16,846 nt of DNA from an uncultured beta proteobacterium (GCA_903924715.1 CAIYCP010000733.1:1-16846), one strand, 5' to 3'; numbered from the stretch's first letter, positions 1 to 8,201 are shown. Translations and numbers: made by a program. Notes: a model not told the origin generated them from the sequence alone.

Positions 1-250
1 CATCGGTGCCGAACCAGTGCGCACCCGTAGGTGCTTTACGAATGGCAGCCCAGCTTGCTTCGATCGGGTCGTGGGGAGAAAGATAAGGCGCAAAGATTGC
101 CATCAAAATAAAAAGCGAGACGACATAAAGCCCAAACATACCTTTGCGATTGCGTTTGAGTTTGCGCCAGGCGCGATGCCAGGGACCCGGTTCTTTTTTA
201 CTGGCGAGTGGAGCGAGTACTGTGCCCGCAGTGATCAGACGATTACTCAT
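1..250 (-). CDS. Peptide-type ABC transporter permease, DppC/GsiD-like (N-terminal fragment)
   Basis: This is the first 83 codons of an inner-membrane permease; the rest lies beyond the left edge. The product starts MSNRLITAGTV, has a basic cytoplasmic stretch (WHRAWRKLKRNRKGM), then a first membrane helix (FGLYVVSLFILMAIFAPYLS), then a periplasmic segment ending GAHWFGTD. That order and the 'HWFGTD' element are typical of the second permease (DppC, OppC, GsiD) of dipeptide/oligopeptide importers. Its ATG shares bases with the TGA of the upstream DppB-like gene in an ATGA overlap, so the two permeases are probably made in equal amounts and pair in the membrane. The transmembrane core and EAA loop are not visible, so substrate type cannot be judged from this fragment. 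Confidence 0.88.
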   Translation of the reverse strand, partial: MSNRLITAGTVLAPLASKKEPGPWHRAWRKLKRNRKGMFGLYVVSLFILMAIFAPYLSPHDPIEASWAAIRKAPTGAHWFGTD

Positions 251-1188
251 TGGCGCAGCCTGGGGTTCAAGACAAAGTACGCCATGTCGGCAAATAAATT
301 GAGCATGATGTAGGTCGTCGCAGTCACGAGTACGACACCTTGTACCACTGCATAATCGCGATTAAAAACTGCATCAATGATCAGTTTGCCAAAGCCTGGG
401 ATAGTGAAAACCTGTTCAGTGAGTACTGCACCTGAAAGCAAAGTGCCAAGTTCCAGTGCACCCAAAGTAATGACGGGTGTTAACGCATTGCGTAAAGCGT
501 GTTTGAGTACGACCGCGCGCTCAGTGAGGCCTTTGGCGCGTGCAGTACGAACATAATCTGCAGTCAGTTCTTGCAACATTGAACTGCGCATGTGTCGCAT
601 CAGCGATGCTGCAATCGCGTTACCTAATACAAAAGCCGGCATAATCATCGAGGCAAGGTTGGCGCCGAGGTTCTCAAAAGGGCTGATGTAGCCCGAGGCT
701 GGCAACCAACCAAGCTCAACTGAAAATAAAAGAATCAGCATGATCCCTAGCCAGAAGTTGGGTGTCGACAAACCGGTTAAAGCAAAAATAGTCGCACCGG
801 TATCGAGTGCGCCGCCACGATAGACTGCTGAGACGATGCCAGTCGGGATGCTGATACTCAAGGCGATGAGTAAGGCCAAAAGGGCGAGCTCAATGGTAAC
901 CGGAAGCTTTTGCAAGATGAGTTCGAGCACGGGTTGATGCGTGCGTGCTGACTCACCTAAATCACCGCGCAAGACACCCGAAACCCAATACCCATATCGC
1001 ACAGGTAACGGGTCATCCAGATGCAGCTTCGCGCGAATGTGTGCAATCGCTTCTGGGCTTGGGTCTTCTCCGGCCAAGACTAAGGCCGGATCACCCGGAA
1101 GCAGTTGTTGCAGGCTAAAAATCAGCATCGAAACAAATACCAGCGTCGGCACAAGGGCGACTAAGCGGCGTAAGAAGAAGCTGAGCAT
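247..1188 (-). CDS. Peptide-type ABC transporter permease, DppB/GsiC-like
   Basis: A 313-aa inner-membrane permease of the binding-protein-dependent family. It has the family's N-terminal helix (RRLVALVPTLVFVSMLIFSL), then the conserved 'LLPGDPALVLAGEDPSPE' periplasmic segment (about residues 29-45), and further helices at about 97-120, 132-158, 183-197, 240-256 and 283-306. The EAA-type loop that contacts the ATPases is at about 209-235 (DYVRTARAKGLTE, then HALRNALTPVI), followed by 'EQVFTIPGFGKLI'. Length is normal for DppB/GsiC. It lies 22 bp downstream of the binding-protein stop and overlaps the next permease by ATGA. No clear Shine-Dalgarno is seen before the ATG, so translation may depend on coupling. 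The exact substrate (dipeptide, glutathione, opine, amide) cannot be read from the permease. Confidence 0.93.
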   Translation of the reverse strand: MLSFFLRRLVALVPTLVFVSMLIFSLQQLLPGDPALVLAGEDPSPEAIAHIRAKLHLDDPLPVRYGYWVSGVLRGDLGESARTHQPVLELILQKLPVTIELALLALLIALSISIPTGIVSAVYRGGALDTGATIFALTGLSTPNFWLGIMLILLFSVELGWLPASGYISPFENLGANLASMIMPAFVLGNAIAASLMRHMRSSMLQELTADYVRTARAKGLTERAVVLKHALRNALTPVITLGALELGTLLSGAVLTEQVFTIPGFGKLIIDAVFNRDYAVVQGVVLVTATTYIMLNLFADMAYFVLNPRLRQ

Positions 1189-1210
1189 GGTGTGAGGTTT
1201 GCGAGAGTTG

Positions 1211-2722
1211 CTAGTTCAATTTCAAACCGGTTACCCGCAGCAGGCCATCGGGCACTTCGCGCAGACCTGTCAGCTTGTTTGTGTAAGCCCACAGCCAATC
1301 ACGGTGATACAAATAAACAAGTGGGCGATCTTTGTTGAGTTGGGCGGCAATGCCTTGGTAGGCGGCGAGACGTTCGGCGGGTTCGAGCTTGCTGCGTGAG
1401 TCATTGAGCAAAGCGTCTACCTCAGGGACACAATAGCCTGAGTAGTTTGAAGGTTGCTTACAGCCGATGAAATTGTAAATATTGCCGTCCGGGTCTGCAC
1501 GACCGCTCCAACCAAGAACGTAGGCGTCGAAGTCACCCTTGTCGGCCAAGCTCAACGAGGTTGCAAACTCAGTCGATTGAATCTTGACGTTAAAGCCAGC
1601 TTCTTTCGCCATGGCTTGAACAACTTGAGCAATTTTTTGTGAGTCAGAGGTTGTGGGGGTCATTAAGGTAAAGGTCGGGTTGGTCACGCCAGCTTCTTTA
1701 AGCAAAGCGCGTGCACGCGCCAGATCTCGCTTTGGCACGGGTACGTTCTTTGCATAGAAACTATTGTTGGGCGCAACCCATTGATTGCCTGGCGTTGCCT
1801 GGCCGTCCATGGCAACTTGAACAATCCCTGCGCGGTCAAGCGAAAGTTCAAATGCTTCTCGTACCTTGGCGGATTGACCTAGCGGCTGACTTTGAGCACG
1901 TTCATTTTTACCGGTATTGATGGTGATACCTTGATACCCGATCTCGGTAATTTTGCTGAACTTGAGCTTTGGATCTTTTTGAATTGAAGCGATATCGCTT
2001 GAAGCTGCACGCTCGATAAAGTCAAATTGACCTGAGCGTAGGTTGGCTAAGCGAACGGTGGCATCGGTGATTGGGGTGTAGATCACTTTATCAAAATGAA
2101 CAGCCTCTTTGTTCCAATAGGCGCCAAAGCGCTCAAGAGTGATGCGATCCTGCGCGACACGCTCGACAAACTTGAAGGGACCCGAGCATACCGGACTGGT
2201 ACTGAATTTTTCACCAAGCGCCTGTGCGGCCTTTGGTGAGACGATCATGCCAGCGCGATCAGCCAGTACGGCGAGCAAGGGCGCGAAGGGCGCCTCTAGG
2301 TTAAGACGAACGGTGCTGACATCGAGCACCTCAATAGATGCGATGGGACGCAGTTCGCCTGAGCGACTGGAGCCTTTTAAGGTTTTATGGCGCTCGAGGT
2401 TGTACTTGACGGCTTCAGCATCCATTTTTTCGCCATCATGAAAGGTGACGCCTTGACGTATTTTGAACGTCAGAGCTTTACGATCGGCCGACCATTCATA
2501 GCTTGTGGCCAACTGCGGAATAATATTTAGTTTTTCGTCAATATCAAACAGCTTGTCACACAGTGACATAAAGACCAGTCGGCCGACAAATGAGCGAGCC
2601 AGGGTTGGGTCGAGCATGTCAGGATCTTCGGCGAGGCCGATACGTAGCGTTTGGGCCGTTGTAACAAACGGCAGGCAGGCGAGTAGCGAGGCAGCTAGCA
2701 GGATTCGGTGGCGTAGTTTCAT
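1211..2722 (-). CDS. Periplasmic substrate-binding protein, family 5 (DppA/GsiB-like)
   Basis: A 503-aa secreted binding protein that delivers substrate to the two downstream permeases. The N-terminus MKLRHRILLAASLLACLPFVTTAQ is a Sec signal peptide with likely cleavage after TTA; there is no lipobox. The mature part shows SBP_bac_5 landmarks: RIGLAEDPDMLDPT near the start, then LATSYEWSADRKALTFKIRQ and GVTFHDGEKMDAEAVKYNLER, and FDKVIYTPITDATVRLANL in the middle. An in-frame ATG lies 22 codons upstream (2788), but it overlaps the preceding ATPase gene and would bury the signal peptide. The ATG at 2722 has AGGA six bases before it, so I chose it. The gene begins 28 bp after the DppF-like stop. 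The ligand may be a peptide or peptide-like amide; the family is too broad to say more. Confidence 0.92.
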   Translation of the reverse strand: MKLRHRILLAASLLACLPFVTTAQTLRIGLAEDPDMLDPTLARSFVGRLVFMSLCDKLFDIDEKLNIIPQLATSYEWSADRKALTFKIRQGVTFHDGEKMDAEAVKYNLERHKTLKGSSRSGELRPIASIEVLDVSTVRLNLEAPFAPLLAVLADRAGMIVSPKAAQALGEKFSTSPVCSGPFKFVERVAQDRITLERFGAYWNKEAVHFDKVIYTPITDATVRLANLRSGQFDFIERAASSDIASIQKDPKLKFSKITEIGYQGITINTGKNERAQSQPLGQSAKVREAFELSLDRAGIVQVAMDGQATPGNQWVAPNNSFYAKNVPVPKRDLARARALLKEAGVTNPTFTLMTPTTSDSQKIAQVVQAMAKEAGFNVKIQSTEFATSLSLADKGDFDAYVLGWSGRADPDGNIYNFIGCKQPSNYSGYCVPEVDALLNDSRSKLEPAERLAAYQGIAAQLNKDRPLVYLYHRDWLWAYTNKLTGLREVPDGLLRVTGLKLN

Positions 2723-2750
2723 GAGGTGTCCTAATAAAAAAATTGAGGCA

Positions 2751-3827
2751 TTAATTCGGTTGTACAGATGGCGCATGAACAAAGGCACTTTGCAAACGTT
2801 GTAGGCGTAGTGTTGAAGGCGTGACGGTTGATTGAGTGCGTGGAGTACTTGCGATCGCGCTTAACGGAAAATGACATGCAACCGCGTGTTCGTGATTGCC
2901 AACTAGGCTTGGTGCAGCTTGACCGCATATTGCCTGTGCGCGTGGGCAGCGCGTATGCAAATGACAGCCACTGGGCGGATTCAAGGGACTCGGTACATCA
3001 CCACTCAGCAGAACACCTTGTTTTGTGACCGTGGGATCGGGTAAGGGAATCGCGCGCATCAGCGCGTGCGTGTAGGGATGTTGGGGGTCTGCAAATAAGC
3101 GTTGCTTGTCGGCGATTTCGACGATTCTACCCAGGTACATGACCGCTACACGCGTCGCGATATGCTTGACCACTGCTAAATCGTGCGCAATGAATAAATA
3201 AGAAAGACCGAAGCGTTGTTGTAGATCTTGCAACAGATTAATGACTTGCGCTTGAACAGAAACATCTAGCGCTGAAACGGCTTCATCACAGACGATTAGT
3301 TTCGGTTCTGCGGCAAGGGCCCGGGCGATGCCCACGCGTTGTCGCTGACCGCCTGAAAATTCATGGGCGTAGCGTTGTGCATGTTCAGGTCGCAGGCCAA
3401 CCGTCTTGAGCAACTCTGCAACTCGCATGGCTTCGCGATCCGTGTGCAAGCCATGTACCTTGAGCGGTTCGGTCAGCATCTGCCCGATCGTCATGCGTGG
3501 GTTCAACGACGAATAAGGATCTTGAAAAATCAATTGCATATTGCGTCGTTCGGCACGCAGCTCTTTTGCGTTTAGGGCGCGCAAATCTTGATGGCCAAAG
3601 TGCAGGGTGCCACCGGTTGGTTCAAGTAGGCGTAGCAGTAGTCGCCCGAGCGTTGATTTGCCACAGCCTGACTCGCCCACTAGACCAAGTATCTCGCCGT
3701 GCTGAAGAGTCAAGTCTACGCCATCGACGGCGCGCACGTAATTCTGTATGCGCCCAAAAAATCCGCGACGCACCGGGAAATGCTTTTGTAAACCGGTGGC
3801 ATGTAAAAGTGGGGTCGTCTCGTTCAT
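2751..3827 (-). CDS. ABC transporter ATP-binding protein, DppF/OppF-like
   Basis: A 358-aa ATPase that powers the importer as partner of the DppD-like subunit. Visible motifs: Walker A GESGCGKST (51-59), Q-loop Gln102 in IFQDPYSSLNP, signature FSGGQRQR (about 157-164), Walker B LIVCDEAVSALD (177-188) and H-loop His215. The oligo_HPY C-terminal region follows (DPQHPYTHALMRAIP), with cysteines 288, 294, 301 and 318 spaced as in peptide-transporter ATPases, where a related DppD cluster binds Fe-S. A tail of about 35 residues after ACHFPL (rich in Ser, Thr, Gln) exceeds the family norm. The frame stays open upstream to an ATG at 3944, but the ATG at 3827 overlaps the DppD-like stop as ATGA and begins at the usual family N-terminus, so it is preferred. 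Confidence 0.93.
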   Translation of the reverse strand: MNETTPLLHATGLQKHFPVRRGFFGRIQNYVRAVDGVDLTLQHGEILGLVGESGCGKSTLGRLLLRLLEPTGGTLHFGHQDLRALNAKELRAERRNMQLIFQDPYSSLNPRMTIGQMLTEPLKVHGLHTDREAMRVAELLKTVGLRPEHAQRYAHEFSGGQRQRVGIARALAAEPKLIVCDEAVSALDVSVQAQVINLLQDLQQRFGLSYLFIAHDLAVVKHIATRVAVMYLGRIVEIADKQRLFADPQHPYTHALMRAIPLPDPTVTKQGVLLSGDVPSPLNPPSGCHLHTRCPRAQAICGQAAPSLVGNHEHAVACHFPLSAIASTPRTQSTVTPSTLRLQRLQSAFVHAPSVQPN

Positions 3828-4837
3828 ACCGCCGCCTCGCTTTGAGGACTGGGAAAGAGGCGATCTACCTCGAGCGGTGCACGCAGGCAGGCCGAAAAAT
3901 GCGCGTCGCCCACTGGGCTCAGTGCGGGGATTTGGTTTGTGCATGCCGCTTGCGCAAACGGGCAGCGTGGAGCGAAGCTACACCCTAAAAGTGGCTGCGC
4001 TGGGTTTGGGACTTGGCCCTCAATTGAGACGAGTCTGGTTTGCGCTAAGTCAAGACGCGGAATCGCGCCAAGCAGGCCAATGGTATAGGGATGTTGCGGC
4101 CACGCGAAGAGCGCGTGCACGGGAGCGCGTTCGACCACGCGTCCGGCATACATCACGATCACTTCATCGGCGATTTCGGCGACTACGCCGAGATCATGGG
4201 TAATCAATACGATCGCGGTGCCGGTCTCTTGTTGCAAGGTGTGCATCAGTTCAAGGATCTGTGCTTGTATGGTGACGTCAAGCGCGGTCGTGGGTTCGTC
4301 AGCAATTAATACGCGCGGCTCACACACCAAAGCCATCGCGATCATGACGCGTTGACGCATGCCACCACTTAGCTTGTGCGGAAATTCATCCAGACGCTGT
4401 TCGGGTGAGGGGATGCGGACTTTTCGTAAAATGTCGATTGCTTTCTGACGCGCTTGAGACCGACTGAGTTTGCGATGCTTGATCAGCCCCTCAATGATTT
4501 GTTCGCCTACGGTGTAGCTCGGGTTCAGCGAGGTCATCGGTTCTTGAAAAATCATTGACAAGCCGTTGCCTCGCAAGTCTTGTAGCGTACGCGCAGAGGC
4601 ACCGACAAGTTCTTGTCCTTCAAAAAGAATAGAGCCACCTTTAATGTTGCCGGCCGGCTTTGCTAACAAACCCATAATCGATAGAGCGGTGACGCTCTTG
4701 CCGCAACCTGATTCGCCCACGATGGCAACGGTGCGACCGGCGTGAACAGAAAAACTCACATCATTGACAACAGTGATCTCGCCTTCGTCGGTTGCGAAGC
4801 TGGTGTTTAATTGCGAAACTTCGAGAAGCGCTGCCAA
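3824..4837 (-). CDS. ABC transporter ATP-binding protein, DppD/OppD-like, TTG start
   Basis: A 337-aa ATPase of the peptide-importer type. Walker A is GESGCGKSV (41-49), Q-loop Gln98 lies in MIFQEPMTSLNP, signature LSGGMRQR is at 156-163, Walker B VLIADEPTTALD at 176-187 and H-loop His214 in LITHDL. The C-terminus has the oligo_HPY segment (WPQHPYTIGLLGAIP) and four cysteines (286, 292, 299, 317) in the GCxFxxRCPxxxxxC pattern known to hold an Fe-S cluster in a related DppD. The only plausible start is TTG at 4837: it directly abuts the TAG stop of the DUF1028 gene (4838-4840) and has AAAGG seven bases upstream. A TTG start fused to a stop suggests coupled, perhaps reduced, translation. The following ATPase gene overlaps by ATGA. 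Confidence 0.94.
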   Translation of the reverse strand: MAALLEVSQLNTSFATDEGEITVVNDVSFSVHAGRTVAIVGESGCGKSVTALSIMGLLAKPAGNIKGGSILFEGQELVGASARTLQDLRGNGLSMIFQEPMTSLNPSYTVGEQIIEGLIKHRKLSRSQARQKAIDILRKVRIPSPEQRLDEFPHKLSGGMRQRVMIAMALVCEPRVLIADEPTTALDVTIQAQILELMHTLQQETGTAIVLITHDLGVVAEIADEVIVMYAGRVVERAPVHALFAWPQHPYTIGLLGAIPRLDLAQTRLVSIEGQVPNPAQPLLGCSFAPRCPFAQAACTNQIPALSPVGDAHFSACLRAPLEVDRLFPSPQSEAAV

Positions 4838-5551
4838 CTAAGTACCTTTTATGCGGTTGAGAAATTGCTCAATATGTGCATCGATCTTGTGACGTTCGGT
4901 TAGACCCGATGGACGGTGGCGACTGGGCAAGCATTCAAGAAAAGGTTGAAAGCGTTCAAGACTTGTCTCATACAGCCTCCTGAGTTCAATTAAAGGCTCT
5001 TGGTGGTCATCCACACGCAGATCCAGCTGCAGGTAATCTTCGTCGTTGTGAATCTTGAGCGCGGCCGCTTGTTTGCCGCGTTTATCGCCTCCGGCGGCTT
5101 GGCCTGCTTCCATGGCTGCCAAGAGGCGTTCGCCCATCGGTTTGCCACGGGTATCTTTGTAGGCCTGTGCTGTGTGTTCAATGACCTTTGGCCCTGCCAG
5201 CATGTTGCCTGCGATGCTTAAACCGTCTTCGAGCAAATGGCCGCACCAGTCGACACAGGCAGCGCCTGTGTGTGCGGCGGGCAATCCCTTAAAAGGCAGG
5301 ATGTGTAATTGCCGCTGCTCACGCCCTTGATCGGCCTCTATGAGTTGGGCAATGGTTTGTGCGGGCGAGAACTGCTGGGCTAATAAATCTAAACCAGCGG
5401 GCCCGTATAAAGGATTCAGGAGAGCTTGGCTTGAAAGCGCTCCAACACCGCGTCGACTATGTACGCAAAGTGCCCCCACGGCAAAAAATCGGCTGGCAAT
5501 TGCCATGCCGAAAAATCCCTCATCGTCGCGAGCCAAGATGGACCAGGTCAT
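4838..5551 (-). CDS. DUF1028 family protein (putative Ntn-hydrolase)
   Basis: A 237-aa protein matching DUF1028 along nearly its whole length. Landmarks are TWSILARDDEG and MAIASRFFAVGA at the N-terminus, then RRGVGALSSQALLNPLYGP, CVDWCGH (about 109-115), GNMLAGPKVIEHTAQAY, EAGQAAGGDKRGKQAAAL and LDLRVDDHQEPLIELRRL. Family members have an Ntn-hydrolase fold in a solved structure; the natural reaction is, to my knowledge, unassigned. In classical Ntn-hydrolases the nucleophile is residue 1 or is exposed by cleavage; here Thr2 or Ser4 are the obvious candidates if the Met is removed. There is no signal peptide, so it should act in the cytoplasm. It is the first gene of the peptide-transporter operon and its stop abuts the DppD-like TTG, which suggests it hydrolyses an amide bond in the imported compound (inference). 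About 40 C-terminal residues (from LERFQPF) lie beyond the recognisable domain. Confidence 0.85.
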   Translation of the reverse strand: MTWSILARDDEGFFGMAIASRFFAVGALCVHSRRGVGALSSQALLNPLYGPAGLDLLAQQFSPAQTIAQLIEADQGREQRQLHILPFKGLPAAHTGAACVDWCGHLLEDGLSIAGNMLAGPKVIEHTAQAYKDTRGKPMGERLLAAMEAGQAAGGDKRGKQAAALKIHNDEDYLQLDLRVDDHQEPLIELRRLYETSLERFQPFLECLPSRHRPSGLTERHKIDAHIEQFLNRIKGT

Positions 5552-5628
5552 TAAAATTCTCTGTTTTGCTGTGGGATAAGGCTATCATGAGACGTCGCAG
5601 CGGTGGGGCGCCCGCCGATTAATCAAGC

Positions 5629-5657
5629 AATTTATGTGCCAGAATGATTCAGTTCAA
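5629..5657 (-). promoter_or_regulatory. Possible sigma-70 promoter for the DUF1028/peptide-transporter operon
   Basis: On the minus strand TTGAAC (5657-5652) and TAAATT (5634-5629) are separated by 17 bp, each matching 4 of 6 consensus bases. It would start transcription near 5622, about 70 bases before the DUF1028 ATG. It lies in the 120-bp gap between two divergent genes, where promoters are expected, but the match is only moderate. Confidence 0.3.
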
Positions 5658-5671
5658 CACGTGAGACTCCG

Positions 5672-7153
5672 ATGACCGATCAAATCGACCCTTCTAGACG
5701 TGCCATGACTCTTGGCCTGGCAACGGCATTTTTGACGCCCACGATGGCTCAGGCGCAGACGCCTGCGTTGGGGAAAACTGGCGGGACTTCGCCTGTGACA
5801 GGTCCGCTTAGCGCTGAAGCGCAAGCCTACTTCGCCGAGCAAGAGCCTTTGTTCAAACAGTTTGCGCAAGAGTTCACCCTCGACCCTAATGTTGTGTATT
5901 TCATGGCGGCGCAGAAAGGTACGATTCCCAAAAGTGTGATGACGCGTTTTAAAGAAGGTCTTGATCAAAGTGCGCGTGATCCCTTTCCGGTTTATGTTGA
6001 GCCTTCTGCTAAAACGCGTGCCACGATTGCCCGCTGCTATGGCACCACCCCTGATCAAATCGCGATCACGCGCAACACCACTGATGCACTTTCGCTGATT
6101 TTTAATGGCATTGATTGGAAAGCGGGCGACGAATTACTAATGACGCCGCTTGAACATCCAACCGGCATTACGCTTGCGCTGCGCACTGCTGCGCGCTATG
6201 GCGTGGTCATTAAGCAGTGGGGCGTGCCTACGCACGCTAATGCAACCGTTGACGAAGTGGTGGCGGCGCTTGAACGACAAGTCGTGCCAGGCAAAACCAA
6301 AGCAATTTTCTTTTCTTCGCCGTTATGGCCGATTGGGCAGCGCATGCCAGAACGCCGTATTGCGGCGCTTGCACAAAAAGCGGGCGCAATCACTATCGTC
6401 GATGGTGCACATTACAACGGGATGTTCGACCCACAGCTTGATGAGACAGGGATTGATTTCTTTGCACTCTGCGGGCATAAATGGCAATGTGGCCCTGGAG
6501 GCACAGGGGCGTTATATATTCGCAATAAAAAACTTGCGTCTAATCCCACTGAGCTACCTAAGTTTTTTATCAGTCGATCGCAATCCCGGACTGTGCCGTT
6601 TGATGGTTCGCGTGGTGACTGGGATATTGGCGAGGCTTTGTCAATGTACGGGTTCCCTGAGTCTGCCGATTGGCGGGCGTTGGGTGATTCGTGCGCGCTT
6701 TGGGATCAAATGGGTCGCAAACGCATTGAAACTTGGCACTTGCGTTTGGGCGACTATTTTCGTGAACGAATTATTGCTGCCTTCGGTGAGGCGTCGGTGC
6801 TAGGGGCTACGCGCGATCCGGCGCTTAAGTCTGGAATCATTGCGTTCAATCCGTTTCCGACACAACCGCAGCGCTGGGATGAAAAGTTGAACGTTGAGTT
6901 TCGTGCACGGATTTTAAAAGAATATGGCTTTCGAATTTCAGGCTTGGGAGTTGGCAACAATGGTTTAACGCGAAAGCCTGATCCTGAGGCTGCTAAGTTT
7001 CCGTCCGGTACGATTCCAAATCGTGATCCCATCACACTGGCACCGGCACCGATGGATCATCCTCAGCGGGTCAATGCCTGCGTGTGGAACAATCGTGAAC
7101 AGATTGATCGCTTCGTTGCGGCGACACAAGATCTTGTGAAAAAAATGATTTAG
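5672..7153 (+). CDS. Tat-exported class V aminotransferase-fold PLP enzyme
   Basis: A 493-aa fold-type I PLP enzyme of the class V (cysteine desulfurase / isopenicillin-N-epimerase-like) group. The N-terminus carries a twin-arginine signal: SRRAMTL (8-14), a weakly hydrophobic stretch and a likely AQA cleavage site at about 26-28. The PLP lysine is Lys270 in CGHKWQCGPGGTG; Asp244 and His247 in VDGAHYNG are the cofactor-ring residues; NTTDAL (135-140) should bind phosphate and EHPTG (161-165) is the usual substrate-loop landmark. Export of an assembled PLP enzyme is known for PvdN in pyoverdine maturation, so a periplasmic role is plausible; the reaction is not evident. The start is the only one that includes the signal; its ribosome site (GTGAG) is weak. 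It is transcribed away from the peptide-transporter operon across 120 bp. The stop codon lies inside the terminator stem. Confidence 0.88.
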   Translation: MTDQIDPSRRAMTLGLATAFLTPTMAQAQTPALGKTGGTSPVTGPLSAEAQAYFAEQEPLFKQFAQEFTLDPNVVYFMAAQKGTIPKSVMTRFKEGLDQSARDPFPVYVEPSAKTRATIARCYGTTPDQIAITRNTTDALSLIFNGIDWKAGDELLMTPLEHPTGITLALRTAARYGVVIKQWGVPTHANATVDEVVAALERQVVPGKTKAIFFSSPLWPIGQRMPERRIAALAQKAGAITIVDGAHYNGMFDPQLDETGIDFFALCGHKWQCGPGGTGALYIRNKKLASNPTELPKFFISRSQSRTVPFDGSRGDWDIGEALSMYGFPESADWRALGDSCALWDQMGRKRIETWHLRLGDYFRERIIAAFGEASVLGATRDPALKSGIIAFNPFPTQPQRWDEKLNVEFRARILKEYGFRISGLGVGNNGLTRKPDPEAAKFPSGTIPNRDPITLAPAPMDHPQRVNACVWNNREQIDRFVAATQDLVKKMI

Positions 7154-7190
7154 GCGGCTCGCTGATGCTTGTGATCAGCGAGCCGCCTAA
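7139..7190 (-). terminator. Strong 17-bp hairpin terminator, polarity favours the minus strand
   Basis: A perfect 17-bp inverted repeat (7150-7166 with 7174-7190) encloses a 7-base loop. On the minus strand it is followed, after five bases, by a run of seven T (7145-7139), as in an intrinsic terminator for the Bug gene at 7221-8201. For the plus-strand aminotransferase the same stem forms but no U-run follows, so termination there would be weaker. The left arm contains the aminotransferase stop codon. Confidence 0.85.
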
Positions 7191-7220
7191 GGGTGCGGCG
7201 ATCTGGTGAAGATCAGTCAG

Positions 7221-8201
7221 TTAGTCAGGCTTAATATTGTTTTCTTTGATGACTTTCGCCCAGCGTTGCACTTCTGTTTCGGTCCATTTCTGTAGCTCTG
7301 CAGGGCTGCTGGCTTTGATGTCCATACCGAGGCTTTCTGTGAGCTGCTTGTGGATATCAGGGCGTTGCAAAATCTTTGCTGTTTCTGCGTTGAGTTTATC
7401 GATAATGGGCTGTGGCGTGCCGGTGGCGGTGAAGATCCCCCACCAGGCGAGTGCAGAAAATCCTTTGTAACCCTGCTCGGCGAGCGTGGGGATCTCAGGC
7501 ATCGAGGCTGAGCGCGTTTCGCCCGTGACTGCCAGGGCGCGCATCTTGCCGCTCTTGATGTGTGCGCTCATGACCGCGACTGAGCCAATGCCAGAATCAA
7601 TTTGTCCGCCTAAAACGTCGGTGACCATTGGGCCACCGCCTTTGTAGGGAACATGCACGACTTTAAAGTTGCCCGCCGCTTCAACCAGCGTCATGGTTAA
7701 GTGTCCGAGGCTGCCGCTTCCGATCGAACCATAGCTGACCGTATCAGGTTTTGCTTTTGCAGCGGCGACAAAGTCAGCAAAGGTTTGATAAGGTTTGCCG
7801 GGTGCCGTGCCCAGGGCCATTGGGGCCGTGCCAATGAGCATGACCGGCGCCAGATCTTTGAGTGTGTCAAAGGGCATCTTGGGTAGCAATGAGGGGTTCA
7901 CGGCGTGCGTATCAAAAACAAACACAAAGGTGTAGCCGTCAGGGGCGGCTTTGGCGACGAAAGCCGTGCCAATTGAGCCTGAGGCGCCAACACGGTTTTC
8001 GACGATAAATTGTTGACCAAGTGCTTCAGTGAGTTTGGCTGCGAGCAAGCGCGCAATCGGATCAACCGATCCGCCTGGTGGAAATGGCGAGACGAAGGTC
8101 ACGGCTTTGGTCGGCCAAGCTTGTGCAAAGGCTGAAGGCGAGAGCGCGCAGCCCAGCATACTAAGCATCAAACAAAAGCGGAAAAATAATTTTGAGGTCA
8201 T
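7221..8201 (-). CDS. Bug/TctC-family periplasmic solute-binding protein
   Basis: A 326-aa binding protein of the tripartite tricarboxylate transporter receptor (Bug) family, usually binding carboxylates or related small acids and amides. The signal peptide is MTSKLFFRFCLMLSMLGCALSPSAFA with cleavage before QAWP. Family landmarks in order: VTFVSPFPPGGSVDPIARLLA, GQQFIVENRVGASGSIG, VAKAAPDGYTFVF, VSYGSIGSGSLGHL, VHVPYKGGGPMVTDVLGGQI, MRALAVTGETRS and GIFTATGTPQPIIDKLN. An upstream in-frame ATG at 8294 would put 31 unrelated residues ahead of the signal, so 8201 is chosen; its ribosome site (AAAGAAA) is poor. No TctA or TctB membrane subunits are in the window. It is divergent from a second Bug gene and ends in a strong terminator, so it is probably monocistronic. 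Confidence 0.93.
   Translation of the reverse strand: MTSKLFFRFCLMLSMLGCALSPSAFAQAWPTKAVTFVSPFPPGGSVDPIARLLAAKLTEALGQQFIVENRVGASGSIGTAFVAKAAPDGYTFVFVFDTHAVNPSLLPKMPFDTLKDLAPVMLIGTAPMALGTAPGKPYQTFADFVAAAKAKPDTVSYGSIGSGSLGHLTMTLVEAAGNFKVVHVPYKGGGPMVTDVLGGQIDSGIGSVAVMSAHIKSGKMRALAVTGETRSASMPEIPTLAEQGYKGFSALAWWGIFTATGTPQPIIDKLNAETAKILQRPDIHKQLTESLGMDIKASSPAELQKWTETEVQRWAKVIKENNIKPD

Noticed and set aside
3497..4203. Plus-strand open frames of 150-163 codons antisense to the two ABC ATPase genes
   Set aside because: They are shadows of strongly conserved minus-strand ATPase genes, have no ribosome site and show no recognisable protein features.
6150..6803. Plus-strand 217-codon open frame inside the aminotransferase gene
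   Set aside because: It is an alternate frame of a gene whose own frame carries all PLP motifs; nothing supports a nested gene.
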